Source: Phaeodactylibacter luteus (GTDB lineage: Bacteria > Bacteroidota > Bacteroidia > Chitinophagales > Saprospiraceae). Taken from it: 47,740 nucleotides of DNA. Shown here one piece after another: positions 17,730 to 25,679 of this stretch. Made by a program: the position numbers and the translations under genes. The first letter of the stretch is position 1. Each line of letters opens with the position of its first letter. The notes beneath the pieces were generated by a model. That model searched no databases. It saw only the letters and a list, made by a program, of their open reading frames with translations, and was not told the origin of the DNA. The stretch lies in contig NZ_VOOR01000042.1 in assembly GCF_007993045.1 (NCBI RefSeq), positions 1 through 47,740 on the forward strand. Reading direction: 5' to 3'.

Positions 17730-18078
17730 GGCGCAAACCAGATGGCCATTTTCCTTTGGGGGCCTGCCCCTGCCAGCGGGCAGGTGCCGCTATGCTCCGG
17801 GGCTCGCTGTCCGCTCGGCCCTATCGGGCTTGAAAACCCCTGCGCAGCGCTAGGCCAATGCCAGGCTAGTGCCTTAAGCCATAAATCTCTGATACTTAAG
17901 TTGAAGTTATTTTCCGGCTAATCAAGGCGAAGGTTCGCGACTTTAGCCCGAGCTAAAGGAGCGGTTCTTTAACGAAGAGTAGGCGGAAAAGAACGAAACT
18001 TGGGGTGGCAAGGATTTATGGCTTGAGGCACTAGAGCCCGAAAAGCGCAGACGCCTGAGGCTTTTTTGGCCTTCGCCC
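17730..18078 (-). repeat. Family A dispersed repeat, copy 3, interrupted by a B element
   Basis: The left end GGCGCAAACCAGATGGCCA and right end ggccttcgccc are the family termini, and the core appears on the minus strand (short subtype). The sequence is split after ccaggc by a complete B element (17866-18034). Without it, copy 3 is about 180 bp. ATTGACC on the left and ATTTACC on the right may be remnants of a target duplication. Confidence 0.8.
17866..18034 (+). repeat. Family B inverted-repeat element, copy 2
   Basis: This 169 bp copy has ends CTAGTGCCTTAAGCCATAAA and TTTATGGCTTGAGGCACTAG, which pair at 19 of 20 positions. It is nearly identical to copy 3 (43900), suggesting recent movement or gene conversion. 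It lies within family A copy 3. Confidence 0.9.
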
Positions 18079-18220
18079 AATTTACCGCATAAGTTAATAC
18101 TATCCTGCCACAACCTTCCCTATCGGGAAAGCCTGGAAAATCAGCGGCAGCAGCCGTACAACACAAGGCAAGCCCTACCTGTTGTAAAACAGCGGGCCGC
18201 CGGCCCGGTTAGCCTCAGCC

Positions 18221-18254
18221 TTTGCCCCTATGGTTTCAAATTATTGTAAATTTG
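18221..18254 (+). promoter_or_regulatory. Predicted Bacteroidota promoter of the T9SS cargo gene
   Basis: A perfect TAAATTTG -7 box (18247-18254) has an upstream TTTG (18221-18224) with a 22 bp spacer. The start of transcription would fall near 18261, leaving a leader of about 90 nt. Confidence 0.55.
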
Positions 18255-18349
18255 CACCGCACGGGTGTCAGGCAGGCCGTTGAGCGATGTGGCCTTAGCC
18301 GCTCTAAGCCGTCAGCCCACCCTGCCAAACCCTGAAAATCACGACCGCC

Positions 18350-19489
18350 ATGAAGCACTCGCTACTCTTGCCCATTATTGCCGGCCTCCTTGCCCTCTCC
18401 CCGCTCCAAGCGCAAGTCACTATTACCAATGCGACTTTCCCTTCGATTGGGGATACCCTAAAAACTGCCGTTGACAACCTCCCAACCGGGATACTGCCGG
18501 GCAGCACCGGCGGGCCGCTTTCCCTGGATTTCACTACCCTTCAGGCCCCATTTGTGCGCAGCACGCCCATACTGCCCCCCGAGCAGGTAGACGGCTACTT
18601 TGATTTCCCCGGGGCTACTTTTGCCACGAGCGAAGCCGGCGTGAACACTTTTTACCGGAAAACTGCCAGCAGCCTGACTGTGCTCGGGTTTTATGGCTCC
18701 GACCCCATTGGGCTGGGCATTGAAGGCTCATTTGCCTACTCGCCCCCTCTTACGGAATTTAGAGCGCCCCTCAACTACCCAGCAGCAAATGCTGCCACAA
18801 CCGATATTTCCTACGCCTTCGCCGCAGAAGATCTGCCAGCCGCTATTTTGGACGTGCTGCCGATCACGCCAGATTCTCTGCGGATACGGCTCAATTTACA
18901 AAGGACGGACGAGGTAGACGCATGGGGCACGCTGACCATCCCCGGTGGCATTTATGACATCCTCCGGGAAACCCGCACCGATGTACAGCAAGTCCGCCTC
19001 GATGCACGGGTCGGCTTTTTCAATTGGTTTGATGTCACTGATATCATTTACGAGCTGCTCGAGTTGCCGGCACTAGAGCCCAGGACAAGCATCACCTACC
19101 GTTACCTGAGCGATGAGTCGGTTGAGCCTATCGCCCTGGCAAACACGGCCAACGAAGGGGCCACCGTTGCTCAGGTCACTTTTAAAGCCAACCCAACAGT
19201 GACCAGCCTGCGCCCTGAGGCAGCTGCACAGCCCGGGGTCTATGCCTTCCCCAACCCTGCTATAGCCAATGTGCGGTTTGAGTTCAACAACCTGCCACAC
19301 GGCACCTATACCCTTTCCCTTTTCAATATCCTTGGAGTCAGGGAGTGGTCTGAAACTTATCTGATAGCGGGCAACCAAACCGAGAAGGTCAATATCTCCT
19401 CCTTACGGAAAGGGACTTATTTTTACAGCCTTTCTGACAGCCGTGGCAAAACGCTCGCTACCCACCGGCTCATTGTCGTCCGCCCTTAG
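18350..19489 (+). CDS. Secreted protein with T9SS C-terminal sorting domain
   Basis: The 379-residue protein has a signal peptide (MKHSLLLPIIAGLLALSPLQA). A beta-rich body of unknown function includes GGPLSLDFTTLQAP, ATDISYAFAAEDLP-like segments and the IPGGIYDILRETRT strand. The last about 85 residues form a T9SS type A sorting domain (YAFPNPAIANVRFEF, GTYTLSLFNILG, LRKGTYFYSLSD). It is therefore predicted to cross the outer membrane and remain attached to or be released from the surface. The body resembles other secreted Bacteroidota proteins with a sorting domain, but I cannot name an enzyme or binding activity. It is transcribed alone from the promoter at 18221. Confidence 0.85.
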   Translation: MKHSLLLPIIAGLLALSPLQAQVTITNATFPSIGDTLKTAVDNLPTGILPGSTGGPLSLDFTTLQAPFVRSTPILPPEQVDGYFDFPGATFATSEAGVNTFYRKTASSLTVLGFYGSDPIGLGIEGSFAYSPPLTEFRAPLNYPAANAATTDISYAFAAEDLPAAILDVLPITPDSLRIRLNLQRTDEVDAWGTLTIPGGIYDILRETRTDVQQVRLDARVGFFNWFDVTDIIYELLELPALEPRTSITYRYLSDESVEPIALANTANEGATVAQVTFKANPTVTSLRPEAAAQPGVYAFPNPAIANVRFEFNNLPHGTYTLSLFNILGVREWSETYLIAGNQTEKVNISSLRKGTYFYSLSDSRGKTLATHRLIVVRP

Positions 19490-19551
19490 AGCGCACCCAT
19501 CGCTCTTTGATACGGAAAAGCAAAACATTATGAACCCCGTTTTCTCACTAA

Positions 19552-19636
19552 ACTTTCATTTAGCCCGCTGAACTCAAATTTAGCGGCTATGCCAAAACCC
19601 TGCTGCCCAGCAAATGGGCATAAACCCTTGGTTTTC
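19552..19636 (-). repeat. Dispersed repeat family E, copy 1
   Basis: Read on the minus strand, this matches 44132-44215: TTTATGCCC, then TGCTG.GCAG, GGGTT.TGGCA, CTAAATTTGAG and AGCGGGCTAAATGAAAG, in the same order and nearly the same spacing. It lies between the T9SS cargo and lipoprotein genes. It contains local inverted repeats (TGCCCA/TGGGCA). Confidence 0.7.
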
Positions 19637-19681
19637 CCTATAAAACTACTCCAAACAAGCCCTTAAAACGACCGATCAAAA

Positions 19682-20173
19682 ATGATGAACATGCGCCTGA
19701 ATCTACTCCTTGCCCTAGCCCTTGGGCTTTGCTTAATCTCCTGTGCTCAAGGCGGCGACAGCCCAGAAGACGTACCCTCCGCTGCCACAGGCCCGGCCAA
19801 GGCTGCACCAGCCGCTGCCTATAACAGTGTGCCTGCGGATACCATTCAAATGCTGTTCCAGGAATGTGACTACATCGATTACGTTTTCTATTATACCAAT
19901 TTCAGCGTAAGCCAAAATACGCCTACAGATATACAGACGGCACTTTCCTACATCTCTGCCGATGTACCGGAAGTGCTGCCGCAGTGCAAGCCTGTAGGGC
20001 ACATCTTCTATCAGGTCCGGGGGGAGAACAGGGCTGAAGCCGACCTCTACTTTGACAATACCTGCATTTACATGATGTTTTATGAAGATGGCAAGCCGGC
20101 CTATGCCAATAAGCTGATGCCTGCAGGCATCGCCTTCTTCAATCAGCTCTTTCAAAACACCCAAGCCCGTTAG
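19682..20173 (+). CDS. Small lipoprotein of unknown function
   Basis: The 163-residue product has a signal peptide with lipobox LISC (Cys21), then a low-complexity Ala/Pro linker (PSAATGPAKAAPAAAYNSVP). The globular domain of about 110 residues is rich in Tyr and Phe (ECDYIDYVFYYTNFSVS, CIYMMFYEDGKPAYANKL) and has three cysteines (ECDY, QCKP, NTCI). I do not recognise the domain; similar small Bacteroidota lipoproteins are annotated as hypothetical. Three closely spaced ATGs (19682, 19685, 19691) make the exact start uncertain. Its stop lies 5 bp before the Ppx gene, so the two are probably co-transcribed. Confidence 0.78.
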   Translation: MMNMRLNLLLALALGLCLISCAQGGDSPEDVPSAATGPAKAAPAAAYNSVPADTIQMLFQECDYIDYVFYYTNFSVSQNTPTDIQTALSYISADVPEVLPQCKPVGHIFYQVRGENRAEADLYFDNTCIYMMFYEDGKPAYANKLMPAGIAFFNQLFQNTQAR

Positions 20174-20178
20174 GAAAT

Positions 20179-21126
20179 ATGGATATAGCCCCCAATTTTG
20201 CAGTGCTCGACTTGGGCACCAATACTTTCCACCTGCTCATTGCGCGGCCACAGGCAGGCACCCCTTTTGAAACGGTACTGGAAGAGAAGCGTTACGTTTT
20301 TCTGGCGGAAGAAGGCATAGCACGTATTGGCGAAGGCGCACGCAACAGGGCACGGAAAGCACTGCACGAGTACGCAGCCCTGCTCGATGAACATAAGGTA
20401 GACCGGGGCCGGGTGCGGATATCCGGCACAGCGGCTTTGCGTACTGCCAGCAACGGGCCTCAACTGCAAGCGGAAGCCAAGGGTATTATCGGTGCTGCCG
20501 TTCAAATCATCAGCGGAAAAGAGGAAGCCCGTTTGATCCACCTTGGCGTTTCTGCAGCCCTGTACCCCATGCAAGAGCGGGCTTTGATCATGGACATTGG
20601 CGGTGGGAGCACAGAATTCATCTTGTCGGATGGGCGGTCGGGCGCATTGTGGGCAGAAAGCTTCCCAATAGGCGCGGCTGTCCTGTTCCGGGAGTTCCAC
20701 CATACTGAGCCCATCGAACCTGCACAAACGGCAGCGCTGCGCGCCCACCTGCAGGCCACCCTGCAACCGTTAAAGCGCGCGCTGAAAGCCCACCCCTGTA
20801 CCGTTTTGGTAGGGGCGTCCGGTGCCTTTGAGGTGGTCGGTTCTGTTTTAGGGAGCGAAGCAGCTGCTTACCGCGCAGCCCGGCTGCCTATCGCACAGTT
20901 CCCTGAATTTGCCCGTAAGATAGCTGGGATGACCGCGGAGGAGCGGCAACAGCAGATGCCCGATATCCCTGCACAGCGCGCTCAGCTTATGACAGTAGCC
21001 TTTTTACTGATCGGAATGGTAATGGAAATGGCTGGCACGAACGCGCTTTTCGTAGCAGCATACGGGCTCAAGGAAGGGATGATGCAAGAGCTCATTTCCG
21101 AGGGGCGCCAAGCATCCTCAATGTAA
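20179..21126 (+). CDS. Exopolyphosphatase/guanosine pentaphosphatase (Ppx/GppA family)
   Basis: The 315-residue product contains both ASKHA phosphate-binding motifs: VLDLGTNTFHLLIA at the N-terminus and MDIGGGSTEFILS near 140. The protein ends after the two-domain phosphatase core and lacks the C-terminal HD-type extension of long E. coli Ppx, which is usual for the short form. The expected activity is release of phosphate from polyphosphate or conversion of pppGpp to ppGpp; sequence does not decide. It follows the lipoprotein gene by 5 bp and is closed by a strong bidirectional terminator. The polyphosphate glucokinase gene about 10 kb upstream fits shared polyphosphate metabolism. Confidence 0.87.
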   Translation: MDIAPNFAVLDLGTNTFHLLIARPQAGTPFETVLEEKRYVFLAEEGIARIGEGARNRARKALHEYAALLDEHKVDRGRVRISGTAALRTASNGPQLQAEAKGIIGAAVQIISGKEEARLIHLGVSAALYPMQERALIMDIGGGSTEFILSDGRSGALWAESFPIGAAVLFREFHHTEPIEPAQTAALRAHLQATLQPLKRALKAHPCTVLVGASGAFEVVGSVLGSEAAAYRAARLPIAQFPEFARKIAGMTAEERQQQMPDIPAQRAQLMTVAFLLIGMVMEMAGTNALFVAAYGLKEGMMQELISEGRQASSM

Positions 21127-21156
21127 AAAAGGGGCTTGTGGCAAGCCCCTTTTTTA
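21125..21156. terminator. Bidirectional intrinsic terminator
   Basis: AAAAAGGGGCTTG and CAAGCCCCTTTTT pair perfectly around a TGG loop, with A and T runs on both sides. It separates the convergent Ppx and serA genes and can serve both. Confidence 0.93.
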
Positions 21157-21186
21157 AAACGGTGTCCTTTTGTTCAAGCCCTGCGG

Positions 21187-22152
21187 CTATTTATCGTCTC
21201 CGAAAAAAGCCAGGATTTTATCCGCCAGCTCAAGCCCGATGTTTGCGCGCGCTTCCAGCGTGGACGCCCCAATATGCGGGGAGCAGGAAACATTGGGGTG
21301 CTCGAGCAGTTCCTGCATCGGCGTAGGCTCATTCTCATAAACATCAAGGGCAGCACCGCGCAGCTTGCCACTGTTGAGCCCTTTCAGCAGCGCCTTTTCG
21401 TCAATAGCACCGCCACGGGCAGTATTGATGAGCACGGCCCCGTCTTTCATTTGAGCGATATGTTCTTCGCCGATAATAGGAGCGCCGCCATGAAAAGGTA
21501 CATGTATAGTGAGGAAGTCGGCGCTGCTCAGCACCTCTTCCCACTCGTAGGTCTCCAACTGAACGGAGAGGCGAACATTTCCAGAGTTATATACATTTAT
21601 GCCGATATCCGCCTGATTGACGACCAGGTCAACCGGCATGACTTTCATCCCCAAGCCTACCCCAATCCGGGCAACTTCCTGGCCGATGCGGCCAAACCCG
21701 ACGATGCCCAAGGTACGGCCAAACACTTGAGTGCCGTTGGAGCACTGCTTCTTGAGCTCCTTAAAATTGGAGTGCCCGCTTGTGGGCATTTCCCGGTGGG
21801 CCCGGTGCAGGTTTCGGCTAAGAGAAAAGATGTGGCCAAAAACAAGCTCTGCCACCGACCTAGAAGAGGCAGCAGGGGTATTCATGACGGTAATCCCCTT
21901 GCTGCGTGCGTACTCCGCATCGATATTGTCAAGGCCTACGCCAGCACGGGCAATAATTTTCAGGTTGGGGCAAAGGTCTATGAGTTCTTGGCGGATTTTT
22001 GTGGCACTGCGCACGATGACCACGTCATACCCGGGCAAGACGGCGGGGAGTGCATCCGCGTCCACTTTTTCAATATCCACCTGATAGCCAGCTTCTTCCA
22101 ACAAGGTAATGCCATCTTGGTGCAGACCGTCAGTTGCTAATATTTTGACCAT
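21187..22152 (-). CDS. serA: D-3-phosphoglycerate dehydrogenase-type 2-hydroxyacid dehydrogenase
   Basis: The 321-residue protein carries the NAD-binding motif GIVGFGRIGQEVA, the catalytic Arg in INTARGGAIDEKAL, Glu in VYENEPTP and His in SPHIGAST. It also has the N-terminal VRSATKI and RAGVGLDNID motifs of the family. It lacks the C-terminal ACT domain, so serine feedback through ACT is not expected. The likely reaction is 3-phosphoglycerate to 3-phosphohydroxypyruvate, the first step of serine synthesis. ATG 22152 gives MVKILATDGL, the family's normal N-terminus; a longer frame adds 41 unlikely residues. No serC or serB lies next to it. A related hydroxyacid substrate remains possible. Confidence 0.85.
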   Translation of the reverse strand: MVKILATDGLHQDGITLLEEAGYQVDIEKVDADALPAVLPGYDVVIVRSATKIRQELIDLCPNLKIIARAGVGLDNIDAEYARSKGITVMNTPAASSRSVAELVFGHIFSLSRNLHRAHREMPTSGHSNFKELKKQCSNGTQVFGRTLGIVGFGRIGQEVARIGVGLGMKVMPVDLVVNQADIGINVYNSGNVRLSVQLETYEWEEVLSSADFLTIHVPFHGGAPIIGEEHIAQMKDGAVLINTARGGAIDEKALLKGLNSGKLRGAALDVYENEPTPMQELLEHPNVSCSPHIGASTLEARANIGLELADKILAFFGDDK

Positions 22153-22257
22153 GAATGCCGATTTTTTAGTGAGTGAATTGGGCGTCAATTTCCGCTGTCC
22201 ATAATAGGGCTTTTTCTGGAAAAAAGGCGTTTGGGGTTCTACTTTTTCGCTAGGCAC

Positions 22258-22293
22258 AAAAGCCCTGACTGCCAAGATCGGCGGCCAGGGCTT
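22258..22293 (-). terminator. Intrinsic terminator of the secreted-protein gene
   Basis: On the minus strand AAGCCCTG pairs with CAGGGCTT, extended by GCC/GGC, and is followed by TTTG. It lies just downstream of the gene ending at 22320 and upstream of serA. Confidence 0.7.
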
Positions 22294-22319
22294 CAGCGCT
22301 CTTTGCAGACAAGGGCTGC

Positions 22320-22796
22320 TTAGTTCTCTACGCGCTGGCTAAATACCGGGAAGTTGGCGCCGGTATAGTGGCTAAATGGGCGCGAGCTGGTAGCAGGGAA
22401 AGTATATTTATTCATGAAAGACTTCAGGAAAGCAGCCAGCTCTACTTCCTCAACATTGCGAGAGTCTGGCCGGAGCAGGTAGCCCATATGCGCTATCTGC
22501 CCGTTGGCGCCCCAAAAAACATGGAGCCAAAGCTTCACACCGTTGATATCGTATTTAACTTTCTGCGCATAATTATCCATGGCTTTCATCATCTCCATCC
22601 AATTGCTGAATGCAGCTTTGGTATCATAGCCAGAAACCTCAAGAAGCGTTTGGCTGTACTTTTGCTTGGCCCCTTCGAAAGCGGCTTCATGATCCCCTAG
22701 TTTGAATACCGGGGGGAGCGCTTCCGAAGAAGACTGTGCACAGAGCGGGCTGACCGCAAAAAGAAGAGCCAGCATACTGGAAAACAGAAACTTCAT
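22320..22796 (-). CDS. Small secreted protein of unknown function
   Basis: The 158-residue product has a signal peptide (MKFLFSSMLALLFAVSPLCA). The mature domain of about 138 residues contains YSQTLLEVSGYDTKAAFSNW, a VKLWLHVFWGANGQIAHMGY stretch, and a C-terminal ELAAFLKSFMNKYTFPATSS. The pattern (helix, then strand pair, then helix) resembles small periplasmic proteins. The line LWLHVFWGANGQIAHMGYLL followed by RPDSRN is a distinctive feature for a family search. No lipobox is present. It is transcribed alone and ends at its own terminator. I cannot assign a function. Confidence 0.75.
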   Translation of the reverse strand: MKFLFSSMLALLFAVSPLCAQSSSEALPPVFKLGDHEAAFEGAKQKYSQTLLEVSGYDTKAAFSNWMEMMKAMDNYAQKVKYDINGVKLWLHVFWGANGQIAHMGYLLRPDSRNVEEVELAAFLKSFMNKYTFPATSSRPFSHYTGANFPVFSQRVEN

Positions 22797-22973
22797 GTCA
22801 TTGTGTTTTTGGGGCCGGGCAAAAGCCGATAAAAGCTGGCCCCGGCTGATTAATTTAGCTGTGCTAAGGTATAATAATTGGAGGGATTTACCCCACCCTT
22901 ACCTTAAGATATAATCAATATTAAAAAAAGCTTAATGAATAGTACAGATTGGCCCGTTCGCCCTGCTGTGCTG

Positions 22974-23002
22974 TTGGAGCCGGCCGGAAGTTTGTATCTT
23001 TG
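22974..23002 (+). promoter_or_regulatory. Predicted Bacteroidota promoter of the PAP2-like gene
   Basis: TATCTTTG (22995-23002) fits TAnnTTTG, with TTG at 22974-22976 and an 18 bp spacer. Transcription would start near 23009, only about 14 nt before ATG 23023. Confidence 0.55.
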
Positions 23003-23022
23003 CCGAAAGAAAAACCGGAGTA

Positions 23023-23691
23023 ATGCTCAAATCGCTGGCACAAGTCATCTCGTTCATCTTCCACCCGCTGTTGATAGTGACTTACATGTTGGTGCTCATC
23101 CTGATGGTCAACCCTTATTTGTTTGGCGTCAATAGCGTTGGAGACCAAAGCAGCAAGCTGCTCATCTTAAGGGTTTTCCTTTCGACTTTTTTCATCCCGG
23201 GCTTTGCCGTAGCCATGCTGCGGTTTACCGGGCTGGTCAAATCATTGGAACTGAGGACCCGGCAGGAAAGGATTGGCCCGTATATTATCACGGGCATGTT
23301 CTACATCTGGATGTTCCGCAACTTTATGGGCAGCAGTGCAGTCCCTACTGCTTTCAATGGGTTCTTGCTTGGGGCGACGATAGGGCTGTTCTTGGCCTTT
23401 TTTATCAATATTTTTTCCAAAATCAGCGCCCACGCCGTCGGGATGGGCGGCTTTGTGGGCATGGTCGTCATTACGATGCTGTTGTACAGTTATGACACTT
23501 TCGTCATCCACTCCACCCTGGTTGGGGTTGTAGAAATCAGCATGACCACGGTACTCTTTGCAGTGATCATTTTGGCAGGCCTGGTAGGGACCGCCCGCCT
23601 AATACTGAACGCCCATGAACCGACCGACCTTTATGGCGGTTACCTCGTGGGGTTTGCTGCACAATTTCTTGCACTCCGTTTTCTATTCTGA
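23023..23691 (+). CDS. Six-helix membrane protein, PAP2-like
   Basis: The 222-residue inner-membrane protein has about six helices. An N-terminal SFIFHPLLIVTYMLVLILM is followed by RTRQERIGPYIITGMFYIWM, then SAHAVGMGGFVGMVVITM, which resembles the SxHxxxxxG motif of PAP2 phosphatases, and finally ARLILNAHEPTDLYGGYLVG, where H-x5-D-x4-G matches the last PAP2 motif. The first KxxxxxxRP motif is degenerate (RTRQERIGPY). It could be a lipid phosphatase acting on undecaprenyl or phosphatidyl substrates, or an inactive relative. Kynurenine monooxygenase follows 43 bp downstream. Confidence 0.75.
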   Translation: MLKSLAQVISFIFHPLLIVTYMLVLILMVNPYLFGVNSVGDQSSKLLILRVFLSTFFIPGFAVAMLRFTGLVKSLELRTRQERIGPYIITGMFYIWMFRNFMGSSAVPTAFNGFLLGATIGLFLAFFINIFSKISAHAVGMGGFVGMVVITMLLYSYDTFVIHSTLVGVVEISMTTVLFAVIILAGLVGTARLILNAHEPTDLYGGYLVGFAAQFLALRFLF

Positions 23692-23734
23692 GCAAAGCCC
23701 TCTATTACCACACCAAACCAAATTATCGCTTCCT

Positions 23735-25105
23735 ATGAAAGCCCCCATTCTCATTATCGGCGCTGGCCTGGTCGGCTCACTCTGGGCCGTACTCTTGGCC
23801 AAACGTGGTTATCAGGTTCAGGTTTTTGAGCTGCGGGACGACCCCAGAAAGGCAGGGTTTGCCTGTGGCCGCTCCATCAACCTGGCCATGAGCCACCGCG
23901 GGTGGAAAGCAGTGGCCAAAGCCGGCATTGAACAGCAGATTCAGGAGCAGGCCATCCCTATGTATGGGCGGTTGATGCACGATACCAAAGGTGGGCTCAC
24001 GCATCAGCCTTACGGAAAGGAAGGCCAGGCCATCTACTCTGTTTCCAGGGGCGGGCTGAATATCGAGCTGATCAACATCGCTGATCAACACCCCAATGTC
24101 TCTTTCCACTTTGGGCAGAAATGCCTCAATGTAGACCTGGACAGCACCACTGCCTTGTTCGAGAGCCGGCACAATGGGCAGCAGCGACAGGTCAAGGCGG
24201 AGCGCATCTTTGGTACGGATGGCGCTTTCTCCTCCGTACGGCGCAGCCTCATGAAGACCCCCCGTTTCAATTATAGCCAATCTTTCTTGAGCTATGGCTA
24301 TAAGGAGCTCCACATCCCGCCCAAGTCAGACGGCAGCCATGCCCTAGACAAAAACGCGCTCCACATTTGGCCGAGGGGGCAGTTCATGATGATCGCACTG
24401 CCCAACCCTGACGGCAGCTTTACCGGCACCCTATTCCTGCCCTATGAGGGGGGCAGCTCTGCTTTTGAGCAGCTCAACAGCGATGAGGCTATCCTGCGTT
24501 TCTTCCAGGATCAGTTCCCAGATAGCCTGCAGGTTATCCCCAACATCCTCGAAGAGTTCCACGAAAACCCAACCTCCTCTCTTGTCACTATACGCTGCAG
24601 CCCTTGGCGCTATCAGGACAAAGCGCTGATCATCGGAGACGCTTCCCACGCTATTGTGCCGTTTTACGGGCAAGGTATGAACGCAGGTTTCGAAGACTGC
24701 ACCATCCTTGATGAAATGATTGACACCTTCGAGGGCGACTGGGGCAAAATTTTTGAAGCCTTCAACAGTAGCCGCATCAAAGACGCTAATGCAATTGCCG
24801 ACTTGGCGCTCCGGAATTTCATTGAAATGAGGGATAAGGTAGCAGATCCAGACTTTTTGCTCCGCAAGGCAATCGCGGCAGACCTGCACGAACGCCACCC
24901 ACAATTCCTGCCCCTCTATAGCCAAGTGACCTTCAGCCATATCCCTTACAGTGAAGCGCTGCAACAGGGCTTGGCCCAGGATCAGCTATTTGAGGACATC
25001 CTCCGGCTGCCGGGCATACACGAAAACTGGAAAAGCAATCCGGAAGTAGACCAGCTGTTTAAAGCTTGGCTCAGCAAACAGCCTTCTTCTACCGCTATGG
25101 CTTGA
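23735..25105 (+). CDS. kmo: Kynurenine 3-monooxygenase (FAD-dependent)
   Basis: The 456-residue protein starts with the FAD Rossmann motif IIGAGLVGSLWAVLLAKRGY. The second FAD motif is LIIGDASHAIVPFYGQGMNA followed by GFEDC, the version found in kynurenine 3-monooxygenases. GFACGRSINLAMSHRGWKAV matches the family's substrate-side segment. The predicted reaction is L-kynurenine plus NADPH and oxygen to 3-hydroxykynurenine, a step in tryptophan breakdown or NAD synthesis. I chose ATG 23735 because it directly precedes the Rossmann fold; the upstream extension overlaps the PAP2-like gene. No kynureninase or dioxygenase gene is adjacent. Confidence 0.92.
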   Translation: MKAPILIIGAGLVGSLWAVLLAKRGYQVQVFELRDDPRKAGFACGRSINLAMSHRGWKAVAKAGIEQQIQEQAIPMYGRLMHDTKGGLTHQPYGKEGQAIYSVSRGGLNIELINIADQHPNVSFHFGQKCLNVDLDSTTALFESRHNGQQRQVKAERIFGTDGAFSSVRRSLMKTPRFNYSQSFLSYGYKELHIPPKSDGSHALDKNALHIWPRGQFMMIALPNPDGSFTGTLFLPYEGGSSAFEQLNSDEAILRFFQDQFPDSLQVIPNILEEFHENPTSSLVTIRCSPWRYQDKALIIGDASHAIVPFYGQGMNAGFEDCTILDEMIDTFEGDWGKIFEAFNSSRIKDANAIADLALRNFIEMRDKVADPDFLLRKAIAADLHERHPQFLPLYSQVTFSHIPYSEALQQGLAQDQLFEDILRLPGIHENWKSNPEVDQLFKAWLSKQPSSTAMA

Positions 25106-25125
25106 AACGGTCTCCGTAAAGTGGC

Positions 25126-25294
25126 CTAGTGGTCTGTCAAGGCTAAAACTAGGGGTTGCCTGCGGCGACTTTTGAGGCTACTCTTCGTTGGACAACTCCT
25201 TACGTAGCGCTGCTATGCGCGGGAACATCCGCCTTGATTAGCCTCAAAATTCGCTCCCACTCAACCCATAAATTAACACTTGACAGACCACTAG
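25126..25294 (-). repeat. Variant C inverted-repeat element (relative of family B)
   Basis: This 169 bp element has termini CTAGTGGTCTGTCAAG and CTTGACAGACCACTAG, perfect 16 bp inverted repeats that differ from those of family B. On the minus strand it contains GGCTAATCAAGGCG and AACGAAGAGTAG at the same positions as in B. The stem next to them reads TTTTGAG/CTCAAAA instead of TTTTCCG/CGGAAAA, changed on both sides. It follows the kmo stop codon by 20 bp and has no coding capacity. Confidence 0.88.
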
Positions 25295-25345
25295 TGGCTC
25301 AAGTCCTAAATCCTTGACAACCCAGGCTTTGGCCTTTTGCCCGCT
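25291..25345 (-). repeat. Degenerate half copy of a family B-like element
   Basis: CTAGTGGCTCAAGTCCTAAA, then TCCTTGACAACCC, resembles the family B end (CTAGTGCCTCAAGCCATAAA, then TCCTTGCCACCCC). It shares its CTAG with variant C, as if C had inserted at that CTAG. The remainder to about 25500 is too diverged to align by eye. Confidence 0.5.
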
Positions 25346-25504
25346 GATGAAACCTGCAAACCTCGCCGACTTCACCGTGGGGCCCTTTCCCCCACGCTTC
25401 GTGTAGGCTAAGGCTGCGTTTTTTGTCTCGACAGCCGAAAAAATAGCGGCGTCATATTTTCACACCATGCAGTAGACGCGGAGCGAAACCCTAAGTGGTC
25501 AGAC

Positions 25505-25665
25505 TATAGCCTGGCATTGGCCTAGCGCTGCGAAGGGGTGGCAAGCCCGACAGGGCCGAGCGGACAGCGAGCCCCGCAGCATAGCGGCACCTGCCATCGG
25601 GCAGGGGCAGGCCCCATCCTCACGGCAGGGGAAAGCAAAAAAAAACGGCTTTCTGTTTTGTGCCC
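25505..25665 (+). repeat. Family A dispersed repeat, copy 4
   Basis: It contains the core ctggcattggcctagcgctg, ggggtggcaagcccg, gagccccgcagcatagcggc and ggcaggggcaggcccc (short subtype), then a run of A and CGGCTTTCTGTTTTGTGCCC, a diverged right terminus. It lies between the convergent kmo and secreted-protein genes. Confidence 0.8.
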
Positions 25666-25679
25666 ACCATTAAGCCCCA

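Noticed and set aside
21136-22140. A 334-codon open frame on the plus strand
   Set aside because: It is antisense to serA, which has all catalytic residues.
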